Part shown: positions 42,901-53,901 of the stretch, piece by piece
Layout: every line of letters begins with the position of its first letter
How positions within the stretch are numbered: the first letter of the stretch is position 1
NCBI GenBank assembly: GCA_021927905.1
Contig: BLLK01000032.1
Span: 248,001 to 312,000, forward strand
Direction of reading: 5' to 3'
Origin: Chaetoceros tenuissimus
Lineage: Eukaryota; Bacillariophyta; Thalassiosirophyceae; Chaetocerotales; Chaetocerotaceae
Length of the DNA stretch: 64,000 nt
Program-made: the position numbers and the translations under genes
Notes under the pieces: model-generated
What the model was told of the DNA's origin: nothing
Databases searched by the model: none
The model's input: only the letters and a program-made list of their open reading frames with translations

Positions 42901-43271
42901 AGTTCTTTACTCCTACAGGATTGCTGTATGAGAAGGTTGAAAGCGATGATAATAGCGCAATCCGTATGAATACATCTACTTCTTTCACAGACGATGACAG
43001 TGTGTCTGGTGAAAATTCTTTATTCAATGTTTTGCAGCCAAAGACAACAACCATGGCTGAAAGACTCGGCTTTGATCCGAATCTTATGAACACAAAAAGA
43101 AAAACATGGGAAGAAGATGAAAAAGCATTGTTTACAGACTTTGTCACAAAGCTCCTCACTATTGATCCTGATAAGCGTCCAAGCGCGGAAGAAGCTCTTG
43201 AACATCCATGGATATTATCAGGATTTAACTTGACGGAAGAAGATCTGAAGTATCCACCGGAAGAACCGTAG
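39974..43271 (+). CDS. DYRK-group protein kinase with long N-terminal extension
   Basis: Exons 39974-42187 and 42258-43271 (phase 0, GT-AG intron of 70 nt) encode 1075 residues. The N-terminal 690 residues are mostly disordered, with a strongly acidic tract (EEEDGDDDEEEEDDENEYDD). The kinase domain (about 700-1060) shows the glycine loop LGSAAFSTAYRC, the ATP Lys in EVCLKVIKN, the catalytic loop HSDIKPENILL (about 845; HSD replaces HRD), DFGSS and the activation segment SSYIQSRSYRAPEVVLG. The last motif is the DYRK/HIPK/PRP4 signature, in which the YxY tyrosine is autophosphorylated. The domain is intact and should be active on Ser/Thr. A 60-residue insert (about 955-1010) precedes the final helices. 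Substrates are unknown. Confidence 0.88.
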
Positions 43272-43922
43272 AACTTAGATTTATGATTTAATTTTAATTT
43301 TAATTGAAATAAAAATGATTTGGGCTTTTTAAAACAATTGGCAGCAAACCATGAGTATCCACTTTCTCGTATTTTTCTGGCAATGCATTTATTAATTTTA
43401 TAATACTTTGACACCTGGAAATCAGCAAAAAATCGCAAAGATGTGATGAATAAATGTTGCAAGAGAAGGAATTTACTTATTCAGTGAAAACGTCACATGA
43501 ATGTATTTTAGAATAGTACGATAAGTAACTACTAGCAGTGCTTTCTAAAATCATTGCTTTTTTACTGCTTGTTGTCAGGAAAGTCCATTCTTCAGTGGGA
43601 ATGACAGGGATTTGGTTGATAAGGCCTTTTAGATGTCATTAAGAAACAAAATTCTGTGACGCACCCGGAAATGATCACAACCGATCGCCGATTCCGGAGG
43701 GGGCTTAAGTAAAAAAAGCTATATCCTACTTTTCTAGCCTCGCTCATGTTGGGAAACGATGAAACTTCCCAATCACCAATTTTTCTTCACAACATTCCAC
43801 AGAAGAATCTCTATTGTTATTATTGTATTCATTCATCTACTTGCTATACATTGCAAACTTGAACACTGATCCTTAAGGAAAAAAGAATATATTGTATATA
43901 ATAAGTAGATTGAGGTTTGAGA
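43272..43922. other. Intergenic region between kinase and Myb gene
   Basis: This 651-base gap is AT-rich. It holds the kinase 3' end and the Myb promoter; no gene was recognised. Confidence 0.4.
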
Positions 43923-46429
43923 ATGGTCAAGTCTAATAATGGTATCATGCCTCTCGAGGTAGACACATTTGATGTTATCGACAATAAATCAAGGAATGAC
44001 ATGCATCGCATGCCGAACTCCACTACGAATAGATCCTTTCGAGAAGCTGATACTCCAAAGCATCACAATAAGAAACATCCAGGTAAGTGACTGCAGACTA
44101 CTTCGAGCTATTGGGTGTGGTGGGATGTATTGAAGCTCTTGCTAACATATGTTCTGTCGTCATTTTAATTTTACAGATTCAGAGTCGAGTGGTTATCCCA
44201 ACCAGTCTCCTTATCATTATGGATCACATCCACAAGGCCATCATGGAAAATTCTATGGTCGTCACCCTCAAGGAATGCACCCTGCGGCAATGGTTTCACC
44301 AGGAGGTTCTCATAGATACAATAATCATTACTATCCACCTCATCCTCATGATGGCAAGTCGAGATCTCCATATCCACAACAGTACAGAAACCGTGCCAGT
44401 CCAGGATTCCATAATGACAATCGTTACAATGGTCCAACTCCTCATTTTCATAGCAATGAAAGGAGTCAGAACATGGACTTCTCTCGCTCTATATCTACGT
44501 CATTTGCAGAGAAGAATGGGATCGAAGATAGGCGAGATGATATTTCTCTTGGTGATGATGATCCATGGAAGAACAGTCTCAACCAAGTCCCAAGCATTGA
44601 CTTTGACTCGAAATATGATAATCAATCAAGTCTTGATAGAATATGCCCTGATCTCTCCTCTGACATATCTGACTCCACAGATGTGAAGAAAAAGAAGGCA
44701 AGGGATGCTAGAACTCTACAGACTATTCCATCAATGGGTGATAATTTTGACTTTGACATCAACCAACAGAGATCTGGTCTTGGTGAGCTGCAACTTTGCT
44801 CAACAGGCTCAAGTGATAACCTCTTTAAGAAAGAACCTCAATCTACGAAAAGAGAGAGAGAAGTGAAGCATAAAGAAAGTCAAAAGAAAGATCATAGTTC
44901 CTCTATGTTCGCATTTGATGATTTGACTATGAAAGAACGTCGCGATGCCCCTCCTACAAAAAGAACTAGAAGTAACAGTGGAGAAGAAAGAGATCTCTAC
45001 ACTGCTTTTTCAATTGAGTCTATGGGATCATTTGCTCAGCAAACTGATGACGTTCTACCAGACTTTGATCATCCCTCGCAATCAAAAAACACCAAGCCTT
45101 TAAGTAGGACTCAGGAAGAACCTTTGAATGATGACCAACATGGCAGTGGACGCGATTTAACGTCCAATCTTTCATGGGATATAAAGGGACAAGATAGTTT
45201 TGGAGGTGGTTTCTCAGTCTCAAGTCATCTCACAGATGGCATTACTGACGATGTGCTTGGAAAGTCCTTTAGTTTTGGCGACGATGACTTTACAAAACCA
45301 TCGCAAGAGGCCAAAGATTCAAGAGTAAATGATCACAACGACACTGATTTTGACAATATTGATCCTATCAGCACTCTAAATCCTTCTGAGAGTATCGACC
45401 TTGAAAGAAGAACTGAGAATCATCAAGACTCACGGGGATTTCCTCCAAATTCTAGCACTTGGGTTTCCAATACTTCATCACAAGGAGGAAGCTTTATGGA
45501 ATCACAGGGGCAGAAGCCGAACTCTGGACCTTATACTCCAACGCATCATTCTCCTTATGGAATGCGCCCACCTCATTATCCAAACAATAGGCACATGTAC
45601 AGACCAGCCGGGCCTTACATGGGCCAACATTCTTCAGGACAGCACTCATTTTTACCACCAGCATTCCAGCCTCCACCATCTGGTATGGCTGGACCACCAA
45701 TGTCTAGAGGGGCTCCAGTTCCAGTCTACTTAATACCATCCCCTCATGGTGGTGATAACATGAACTTGAAATCACCAGTGAAGACTACGAAAGGATACAA
45801 TTGGGGCAAATCAGACGACTCAAGACTGCAGGAAATCTTGAAGAAATACAAAACACCGAAGGATTGGGAAGCAATTGCAAGAGAATTTGGAAATGGAAGA
45901 ACGTAAGTATTTACAATTTATCTATTATTTGACTACATTTCGTTTGAACACATGACTCATTCAATGTCTATTTTATAGTGCAAAGGAATGCAATGAACGT
46001 TGGATAAGATATCTGAAACCAGGAGTGAGAAAGGGACAATGGCAAGATCATGAAGATGCAATTGTTATCGAGGCAGTAACATCGTGTAAAGAACAACCTT
46101 TCACAAGATGGTCCGACCTCGCGCAGAAACTTCCTGGGCGAGTAGGCAAACAGATCAGAGATCGTTGGGTTAACCACCTTAATCCTAACATCAACCATAT
46201 GCCTTTCACAAAGGAAGACGACATGAAACTATGGGAAGGTCATAAACAACTTGGCAAGAGATGGGTTGAGATCAGCACAAAGTTCTTCAACTCATCAAGA
46301 TCAGAGAATCATATTAAGAATCGCTGGTACAGTGCTTCGTTTAAAAAATTTGTTGCTAGCGAATTCGGACCTGATGCATATGTAAGCGAAAAGGGATCGA
46401 AAAAGGGAGGACGTGCAAAAAAGCAATAA
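43923..46429 (+). CDS. Three-repeat Myb transcription factor
   Basis: Exons 43923-44082, 44177-45902 and 45979-46429 (GT-AG introns of 94 and 76 nt, frame kept) encode 778 residues. About 590 residues of His/Pro/Ser/Gly-rich disordered sequence (for example YHYGSHPQGHHGKFYG) come first. Three Myb repeats lie at the C-terminus. The first begins WGKSDDSRLQEILKKY and is split by intron 2 within TAKECNERWIRYLKP. The second is GQWQDHEDAIVIEAV to QIRDRWVNHLNPN, and the third MPFTKEDDMKLWEG to NHIKNRWYSASFKKF. This is the R1R2R3 layout of c-Myb-like DNA-binding factors. The protein ends with a basic KKGGRAKKQ tail. Repeats 2 and 3 are closest to the Myb part of the RING-Myb gene at 16596. Confidence 0.88.
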
Positions 46430-46720
46430 AGTGAGAAAGTTCACTATTTTTGTAATTTTTGTCTACTGCTTTTGGTCCAAGTTTTCATAGTTGTATATAT
46501 GTTCATCTTTTTGTCATTGAGATATCCTACCTTACTTACTTATAATGAAGTAAAAATATTTCAATTATTTTTCAAGAGTCTATCTAACAGTGTACTACAA
46601 TATTCATATCATATCTATCGTAAATGACATATCATCGGGTTTTGATTCATCACCTTGGCCCCAAATGAGATTTGATTTGTTTTCTTTCCTTTTTTCCTTA
46701 TCCCCTTCCATTCGTATTAT
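46430..46720. other. Convergent intergenic region
   Basis: These 291 bases separate the stops of two convergent genes; AT-rich, no gene seen. Confidence 0.35.
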
Positions 46721-47815
46721 CTAATGCAACAAGTCAATCAAATCTGTTCCAGACAAGACTTTCTTGACTTCTTTGAAATTAGAAATAATTTCCTCGTGAC
46801 TTTTTGGGGTGGTGGATGCATATTCAAATGCCTTTCTTACATCTCCCATGGTGAGATCATCTTGTGGGCCAATTCCAAGAAATTTGAAGATTTGCATCCA
46901 TTCATTTGCCAAGTATTCATCTCTGGCTTCATGATCAAAAAGTGCCTCATAATAAACATGAATATGCTTTATTCCAAAAGTATCCAGTCTTTCCTCGTAA
47001 ACTTTAGCATTGTTTCTTGATTCTCGTAAATGTTCAATAAATGCCTCCTGTTCTTCATCTGTACTCAATTCTATGGAAATACCTTTTGCTTGCGTTTCAT
47101 GATTTTTGATACAAGTTAAATCGTCAGTCTTGCAATGAGCTGGTACTTCCTCTGAGTGCTGCTTTCCTCTATGCTTCAAGTTTGATAAGTATCGATCCAA
47201 AGGGTTTCTAGTCAAATGAATAACTTTGACATTTTGATCAGACATGACTTTCATTCCTGCAATAGCCATGGGATGATCAAAAGTGGTATGAAATGGTTTC
47301 CATTGGAATCCAACCAAGGCATATTTATATTGACCCTTTTTCTCCTCGTGCATATATTTTCTTTGAATGTTACATAATCGTTTCGTTGCCCAGTCTACAT
47401 GATTCACATTTTCAAAGAATTCACGCGATGAATTTCTATTTCCCCCCGTTACTTCGTGGGCAACTGTTGCATCTCCACTCAGTCGCGATAAAGTATCCCA
47501 TAGGACTGAGCTTCCTGATCTACCTTGTGAAATCAGTATTGCAGTTGTCGGACCTTTAGGATCAAGTTTGCATCTATCGTACTTGGATTTGGTGATGGGA
47601 TCCAAGATGCTTTCTTCTGACGATAACTCTCCTATGCATATGACTGCAATGAAGACCAGGGCACACATGAAGCTCTTGCGATATCTATATGATATGATTC
47701 TCGCTTTTACATGAAATCCTTGGGATAATTGTTTCTTTCTTTTTTGAGGAAACCCAGGTGATACGACCAACGATTCTATTTCAGATTCGAATGATGTATC
47801 AACGTTTAATTTCAT
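46721..47815 (-). CDS. Membrane-anchored sulfotransferase, second copy
   Basis: This 364-residue single-exon type II membrane protein has a helix at about residues 48-64 after a basic tail. The PAPS sites are AILISQGRSGSSVLWD (about 92-106) and HLTRNPLDRYLSNLKH (about 200-215). It shares with the sulfotransferase at 10026-11097 the segments AHEVTGGN, GFQWKPF and the RKAFEYAST-like C-terminal stretch (VRKAFEYASTTPKSHEE against VRSTFKFASTHTKARNE). The first copy has an intron that this one lacks. It probably acts in the Golgi; the acceptor is unknown. It is divergent from the MYND gene at 48048, only 232 bases away. Confidence 0.87.
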   Translation of the reverse strand: MKLNVDTSFESEIESLVVSPGFPQKRKKQLSQGFHVKARIISYRYRKSFMCALVFIAVICIGELSSEESILDPITKSKYDRCKLDPKGPTTAILISQGRSGSSVLWDTLSRLSGDATVAHEVTGGNRNSSREFFENVNHVDWATKRLCNIQRKYMHEEKKGQYKYALVGFQWKPFHTTFDHPMAIAGMKVMSDQNVKVIHLTRNPLDRYLSNLKHRGKQHSEEVPAHCKTDDLTCIKNHETQAKGISIELSTDEEQEAFIEHLRESRNNAKVYEERLDTFGIKHIHVYYEALFDHEARDEYLANEWMQIFKFLGIGPQDDLTMGDVRKAFEYASTTPKSHEEIISNFKEVKKVLSGTDLIDLLH

Positions 47816-48036
47816 TTTTAGACGATATTCTGCGCTATTTGATTCCAGCTCTCAGTTATGGTAAAATGTACCTCTTGTATGAACTATACTACACCACAGT
47901 GCCAAAGTTGTGTTACAGAGCAAGTTGAGAAGGCAATAAGGTTCGAAAATTGGATGTGTGATGGAATTTCTTTTGTTTTTGGATGTTTTCCGTTGAGAAC
48001 CAACCACGTTCAAAAAGCTAGGTAAGTAAAACGACT

Positions 48037-48054
48037 GTGACGTCACGATGACGC
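48037..48054. promoter_or_regulatory. CRE palindrome abutting the MYND start codon
   Basis: GTGACGTCAC (48037-48046) contains a perfect CRE (TGACGTCA) and is followed by TGACGC overlapping the ATG at 48048. Related TGACG motifs are known CO2/cAMP-responsive elements in diatom promoters. The site lies between divergent genes and could serve both. Confidence 0.45.
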
Positions 48055-49698
48055 AAAAACGGTCTACATCTGTTTCTACGACAATTTGCAACTTGCCAAG
48101 AAAGATCGAGCGAAAGATACCGTACATGATGAAAGATCCAGACAGATATGAAGATAATCTAGAATCATCAAATGGAAAACTGAGAGGTGTTTATTTACAC
48201 TCCAATAGAAAAGGCAACGAGCATCACATATTTCCACTAGCATATAAGGATAACATGGATCTTAGAAGTAACTTGATACCGACGAAAGAAGCCTGCAATG
48301 GAGCTGCATGTGCTAGCTGTATGCAACCGAATCCAAACCTAGTCACATGCTCAGCATGCAAACGTGCAAAGTATTGCAACAAGGTATGCCATACTCTCTG
48401 TCGTTGCTATAATTTACATAAAGGCATTCCCTAAATTTGAATTCTGTGTCTAGGAATGTCAAAGAAAAGATTGGAAAGAGCACAAGGCCGTATGTAAACT
48501 TTTGCAAGCATTTCAAGGTATAGCGCTTGAAATTGACAAAGGTGGTTTCCAACCAGGTCGATTGGGCATGAAGAGCAAGTTCAATGGCTTTAAACGTCTC
48601 ATGGAAAGTAAAACTAATGCTGCTCAAGAACTTTGTCAAATCGTAAAGATGCCCTCGAAATTGACCGACAAAGCTTGGCAAACTGTGGAACAATTTGTAT
48701 TGTATTCACCGTGCTGCTCTATTTGTAAGAAAAATCTTTATGTGAAGGATGGGGACGGTGTCTCATTCAAATGCTGTCAAGTTTGCAAAAATGGTTGGTG
48801 CTGTGAAGAACATTGGGAAGAATATAAGCCACAGCATAGCCGAGAAATATGTCAATTGTATTTGCAAGCTTCGTCGGTTGACCGTTTCTTTAAGAACCAC
48901 ATCAAAGAGACTGGAGAAGTTTTTCTATTTTTACCTGATGAGTCTACCCGCTTGGAACCAATAGAGAAATTCCCAAAAACTTGGGATGAATACTATAGAC
49001 TGCGAAGTCCGATGAACCATGGTTATGTCATGAATGGGAATCTTCCAGAGGAAATTCTTACATGTGGGACGCGACAATTGAGTCAGGTTGTAACATGTCT
49101 ACTAGGAATGTATACACATGACAAAGAGTATTTCACCTCGGCAGAAAATGTCGTCATACATGTTGTAGGAGCAGCACCGGCTTTTGAGTTGGAAGGGGGA
49201 GGTCCAACATGTATTTGGGAGGAAATCATGCATTGTTTACCAGCCATCAAGAATATGACTGTCACCTTCATCGGGCCAGACTCTTTTGAATTGGTAGAAA
49301 GTGTAATGCAATCCTGTCCTGATTGCAATTCCAAGTCTCGTACAAGATCACATGGATTCTTCAAGCTCCCGTATCATGAATATCATACTAGTGGCAAGTT
49401 CCGAAAGCCTGACTTTATTGTAGCATACAATACTGGGATGTATGAAGAGTACACTGAAAGTTGGAAGCAAAGCTTAGAGGTCATATTGGACTTGAATGTA
49501 CCTTGTCTATTTACATCGTATAATCCATTTGAGGCAAAAGAAGATTACAAAGTTTTACAGGAACTAAATGCTCATATCTTGACTGATGAGCCTGTAAAAA
49601 ATCCATTTGGAGATGATTTCCCAACCAATGATCTAAGTGTAGTAGATGGATTCTATGGGTGCAATGATCATTATATTTGCTTTCGTGGGCGTAAATGA
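48048..49698 (+). CDS. MYND zinc-finger protein with MSS51-like C-terminal domain
   Basis: Exons 48048-48383 and 48454-49698 (phase 0, GT-AG intron of 70 nt) encode 526 residues. The MYND finger is split by the intron: CASC..CSACKRAKYCNK then ECQRKDWKEHKAVC, with all eight zinc ligands. A second Cys-rich patch follows (CCSICKKN..CCQVCKNGWCCEEHW). The C-terminal half has VVIHVVGAAPAFELEGGGPT and MTVTFIGPDSFELVE, the pattern of the MSS51 C-terminal domain (PF20179). Yeast Mss51 is a mitochondrial translational activator, but many family members have other, unknown roles. No clear targeting peptide is present. Confidence 0.85.
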
Positions 49699-50662
49699 AG
49701 TCATGATTGTCAATAGTGCCGAACAAGTGATAGGCATGTAGGTATTGATTTGCTATGTACCCGTATGATAGATGCATGATGCAAGAAATGCAAGACTATG
49801 TACCTGAATGGATTACGCTCTACTTAGCATGCCTTGAGCACTTGCCTTAATAGTCGAACTAAAAACTAATTCGAAATTATCACAGACCAAATATGGTCTT
49901 AGACGACCACATCTTTAGGATATTGTAGGGACTTGATGCGCTCATACGTGTTTTGGATATCTATGATAGAACCGATAGAGTCCAAGAATGCAATCAATCC
50001 AACGTACAGAATGTTTTTGACTGACTCTTATAATCTCTTTCTATGATCTCTCTTTGATGTGCTTCATGGACTGCCGAATTTTGTAGAGGTAAAAGGAAAG
50101 AGAGTGCGTCTTCCTGGTGGCGTGGAGTGATCCCAAACTCATTATTGAAAATATGATATGGAATGACATCAGCATATTAGTTTTTGCCCTTTGCCCATAA
50201 ACAGAAGAAGAGATCAAAATGACTAAAGTTTCTAGAAAGACAAAGACCACCAAGACAATAAAGGGATAGATCCTAGGAATGGTTGGCGACATTAAATCCA
50301 AAATTATGAAGCACTGCGATCAGTTCATCTCAATAGAAATGAACGGACAACGATTGAAGAGGTCATTATTCTCTTCTCTGAGTTTTAATTATCCTAAGAA
50401 GCCATTCGACCTTGCATTCCAGGTTTCCATGTCTTGTCAAATCATATTTTGTCCAGTGCTAACTTGTCTTTTTGTATGCGAAAGAGTCCTATTTAGTTTT
50501 TGTTCTTTTTATCAGCCTTCTGGGAGGCTCTAATTGAATTTGATTTTTAAATTTTGATTAGCTTAAACCAAGCGTTGCAACCTTGGACAAGATTCACGTT
50601 TAGAAAGGAACAGATTGAATTTAGATTCAACAACCTTCTCTAAATAAGTAACAGAAAAGAGA
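49699..50662. other. Intergenic region with one possible small membrane-protein frame
   Basis: This 964-base gap lies between two plus-strand genes. Apart from the small minus-strand frame at 50041-50292 (listed separately) and an overlapping 84-codon plus-strand frame, nothing was recognised. Confidence 0.4.
50041..50292 (-). CDS. Possible small hydrophobic protein, doubtful
   Basis: An ATG-started frame of 83 codons encodes one strong membrane helix (YPFIVLVVFVFLETLVILIS) and a weaker second hydrophobic stretch, ending in a basic tail. No homologue was recognised. Codon use is not distinctive and a plus-strand frame overlaps it, so it may be chance. Confidence 0.2.
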   Translation of the reverse strand: MSPTIPRIYPFIVLVVFVFLETLVILISSSVYGQRAKTNMLMSFHIIFSIMSLGSLHATRKTHSLSFYLYKIRQSMKHIKERS

Positions 50663-51310
50663 ATGATTACTTTAACAATCGAATCATCTGTGACAGTGGC
50701 TATTGTAGGCTTGGTCATTGGTTTTGCTCTGTCGAGACTCAACTTTGATACCTACCTTTCATTTTTCTTCATCAAAATGAAGAATGTTTGTGTATGGAAA
50801 AAAGGAACTGTCGCAGTTAGCAACAATTTTTCTTCCATTGTTGAAACCAAAACCAAAAGAACACCTGTGAAAATAAACGACAAGCATATTATCGAATACA
50901 AAAGAGGATATATTGTAGATTGGATTCCCCAATTTCGAAATAAATCTGATGATGTACTCGTTTGTTTTTGTACTGAGACCAAAGTCATGACTAAGAGCGG
51001 GATTTGCTGTCGACTCTTTGGGACGGTCGTCGAAATGGAAGCATGGCCTTCTATAGAGAAAGGGACAAGGGTGGAAGATCTAATCCACAGTCCAAATAAT
51101 CCCGATGCTCTCAATGGAAAAGTTATAGTATCGCATGTTATTTTGGATCCTGAATATCACCACATTGAGGAGAATCTACCATTCAAAAAGGGTAGAACGT
51201 ACAAGATGACGCATACTCCTCATGAAAGTAGAAAAAACAAATGGCAAGTTTCTGAAATCGAGGACGTGACTAAAAATTACCCTAGAAACAAGAATGTTTT
51301 CGTTCACTGA
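50663..51310 (+). CDS. Small single-pass membrane protein, unknown family A, copy 1
   Basis: This 215-residue protein has one N-terminal membrane helix (TVAIVGLVIGFALSRLNF) and a hydrophilic domain of about 170 residues. No known family was recognised. The domain has a Cys-containing centre (CFCTETKVMTKSGICCRL) and the C-terminal block NLPFKKGRTYKMTH..W.VSEIEDVTKNY. The same block (NLPFKEDRVYKVTY..WGVTKIEDVTEVY) occurs in the region at 54324-55157, so the two are paralogues flanking the MYND gene. The ATG is clear and there is no intron. Confidence 0.65.
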   Translation: MITLTIESSVTVAIVGLVIGFALSRLNFDTYLSFFFIKMKNVCVWKKGTVAVSNNFSSIVETKTKRTPVKINDKHIIEYKRGYIVDWIPQFRNKSDDVLVCFCTETKVMTKSGICCRLFGTVVEMEAWPSIEKGTRVEDLIHSPNNPDALNGKVIVSHVILDPEYHHIEENLPFKKGRTYKMTHTPHESRKNKWQVSEIEDVTKNYPRNKNVFVH

Positions 51311-51605
51311 ATCACTTCATTACAGTCTCGTGAAGCGGTACTACGCAATCGAATGCTTGCCAAAGTGCAAGCCTCCCCCTTTTTTCTGTTCTATTTCGAC
51401 TCTTTGTAGAGATGCACGAATTTTATTTCAAGGATCCAATTATTGGCAAGTAGAATTTCATAGTTTTCTAATGTAAATAGCTCAATAATTACGTGGCGAG
51501 GTACACAATTACTCTTGTTAACCATGCTATAGAATATTATGGTATCTTTCAAAATGCTTTGTATTTTGCCCGAATACCACGCGCCTGGTTGCCACTACTA
51601 AATCT

Positions 51606-51851
51606 TCATGAATCATTTCGGGTCATAGCCTCGATGTTGTGACAGGCATGAGAGATATGCTCTTCGATTGATCCTTCCGGTTTATGAATGTACTGATTGA
51701 TACTGACCAAGAATGTTGAGCTGAATGGCGGCTTTCCACCCTTTTGCATTTGATGGAGGTATGCATTGGCATTGGCTTCTTTCTTTGTTGCCACATTTAC
51801 GAGGCACTTTTCAAGGACGGTCCTTGTATCGAGTACTGATTGGTTTTTCAT
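51606..51851 (-). pseudogene. Truncated copy of the MYND gene 5' end
   Basis: An 81-codon frame starting at 51851 copies the first exon start of the MYND gene at 52000-53901. Compare DTRTVLEKCLVNVATKKEANANAYL..PPFSSTFLVSINQYIHKPEGSIEE with YTRTAPERPPVNVATQKGANAYL..PPFSSKLMVSINQYIHKPEESIEE (in parts). Similarity also covers about 60 bases upstream of both ATGs (shared ACTAGTAACTAC and TATCTCTC). It stops abruptly after the SIEE codons. The copy therefore lacks the helical body and the MYND finger. It lies directly downstream of the full gene in the same orientation. It could still make a short peptide. Confidence 0.7.
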
Positions 51852-51999
51852 TACTACTAGCGAGACTAATGAGTTCTGTAAAAAGAGAGATAGGTCGATA
51901 TTGATTGTAGTTACTAGTTTCTTAGTGCATTGCATTACGATTGAATCGAATCACCTCTCTTTGCTGCATACTAAAAACCAGATCTTTGCGTTTCCAAAC

Positions 52000-53901
52000 C
52001 TAGTTCCCAATGAGATTCTTGTTCAATATTTCATATTGCAAATCAAAAAGCTCCCCAATGTGTTTGTTGAACTTCTTGGCATATTCCTCCTTCTCAGATG
52101 CAGAGAGATCTTTTACGTCAGGATTTACTAATAGAATCATTGCGAGTTGATCTGAATACAATTTGATATATTCCTCTCTTCTTTTTTGATATGACTCGCA
52201 CTTTTCTCTCTCTTCTAATGCATTATAATCAGGCTTCAGTTCTTCTTTTGAAACACGCATTGAAACTATATATGGGACATCACTCAGCTTCAGAAAAACA
52301 TTGAGTGTCAAATGACTTGTAGATTTATCTGTTTTTGAACCGATTCCTTTCTTCATTTCCTTGATATTTTCATCGGTGTAGTGGGTTTTACCTCCACCCA
52401 AGTCCTTGAAGAACCAATGATCAGGTGCCTGTAAGAATCAAGGAAGTCAGTATAACCCATTAATGGGGGTAAAAAGTGAAAAAGTAGAAAGTAATATCAA
52501 TTTACACACCATATCCTTTTCTCTATTCCAGAATATATTAGCTGGTAAAACTTCAAACTCAGGAGGATTGCGTAATGCTGGAGGAAGCTTAGGCGCACAA
52601 TCATTGGAAAAGTTCAAGTCAAGTACCAAATCACCTCCATCATAGCACTTTCTCATCGCTTCATAAATTGAGTTTTTGTTTTCAGCCACAAATTTGGTAG
52701 CAATTGCTTCGCTGTTTCTACTTCTCTTCGTCAACAACGACTTGATGCTTTTGCATGTCTGTTTGTGGTCTTTCCAATCAGCAATTTGGCATTCGCGTGA
52801 ACAATCTTTGGTAAAATAATTTCACTGGATTAGATGAATAAATATCAATTGAATTGTAGATCAAAGGAGAAAATACTCACATCCCCAATGTTTGCACTTT
52901 CCGCAAACAAGCAGCTTGCGAGTGTAGTCTACTTTTTCACATTTTGAACAACAAAAGCTCGTCATTGAAATATATTGGTCGTCTGAATTACCCGATGTAA
53001 GCCCCATGTCAATGAACTTCTTCAGAGCCTCTAGAATCTCCATCATATGCTCATTTTCTGCACATGGTTTGATCCGTCCTTGGAGAACATCAACAAGAGC
53101 ATCACGAGTAGGAGATCCCGCTTTGAACATTTTACCTAGACTGATAGTAGAGCTTGCTACAGTAATGAAAAAGAAACGAATTCGGTTTTTCACATTCTCT
53201 TTGATGTCAATGTTGTTGGTAACAAAAGTCCAAGGTAGATGAATATGGCGTAGTACTTGCTCCAGCATACCGGTCTTGTGCATCATCATTATTGCCTTGT
53301 CAGCACTTTTTATCTTGTTCATAATAAGATTTGCAAAGCATTCTATCATGGTATGGCATAAGAAGTACCCAACACCGCTATCTTGAGAAGGTTCATCAGT
53401 TGCTTGTTTTGCAGCACTAGCTAGAGACTTCAAGATATTGCCAATGGCATCATCGCTAATGATGAGACCTTTAATGAAAATTGTTGTTAGACCAATTACT
53501 TCGTTAAGACATGGCTCGTCAATGATTACACCTTTGTTCTCTCTGGATATGGCATACTTCAGCATTTGTGCAAAGTGGTTGGAAATGATACGCAGCTCGG
53601 TATCGGTGACTACTTCTCGCAGCAAGTCATTGGAAGCATTCTCGCAGATGCTTCGCATTATGTTATACAGACCATGTAAGGTACTATGGCCAGTGTTCTC
53701 CCGTGAACGCCAGCGCTCTTCGATAGATTCTTCCGGCTTGTGAATGTACTGGTTGATGCTGACCATGAGCTTCGAGCTGAAAGGTGGCATTCCATCTTTT
53801 CGTAGTTGACGGAGGTATGCATTGGCTCCTTTCTGTGTTGCTACATTCACAGGGGGTCTTTCAGGGGCGGTTCTTGTATAGAGTACTGTTGAGTTCTCCA
53901 T
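52000..53901 (-). CDS. MYND zinc-finger protein with helical N-terminal domain
   Basis: Exons 53901-52881, 52805-52510 and 52428-52000 (GT-AG introns of 75 and 81 nt, frame kept) encode 581 residues. Residues 1-310 are mostly helical, possibly an armadillo-like fold (for example NEVIGLTTIFIKGLIISDDA). The MYND finger (about 322-361) is rebuilt by the first splice: CSKC..CGKCKHWG joined to YCSRECQIADWKDHKQTC, with all eight ligands. The C-terminal 200 residues contain LVLDLNFSND, APDHWFFKDLGGGKTHY and a charged helix. MYND fingers bind proline-rich peptides, so a protein-interaction role is likely. The function is not known. A partial copy lies at 51606-51851. Confidence 0.83.

Noticed and set aside
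50279-50533. 84-codon plus-strand frame with an ATG
   Set aside because: It overlaps the competing minus-strand frame, has no recognised domain and no clear codon bias.
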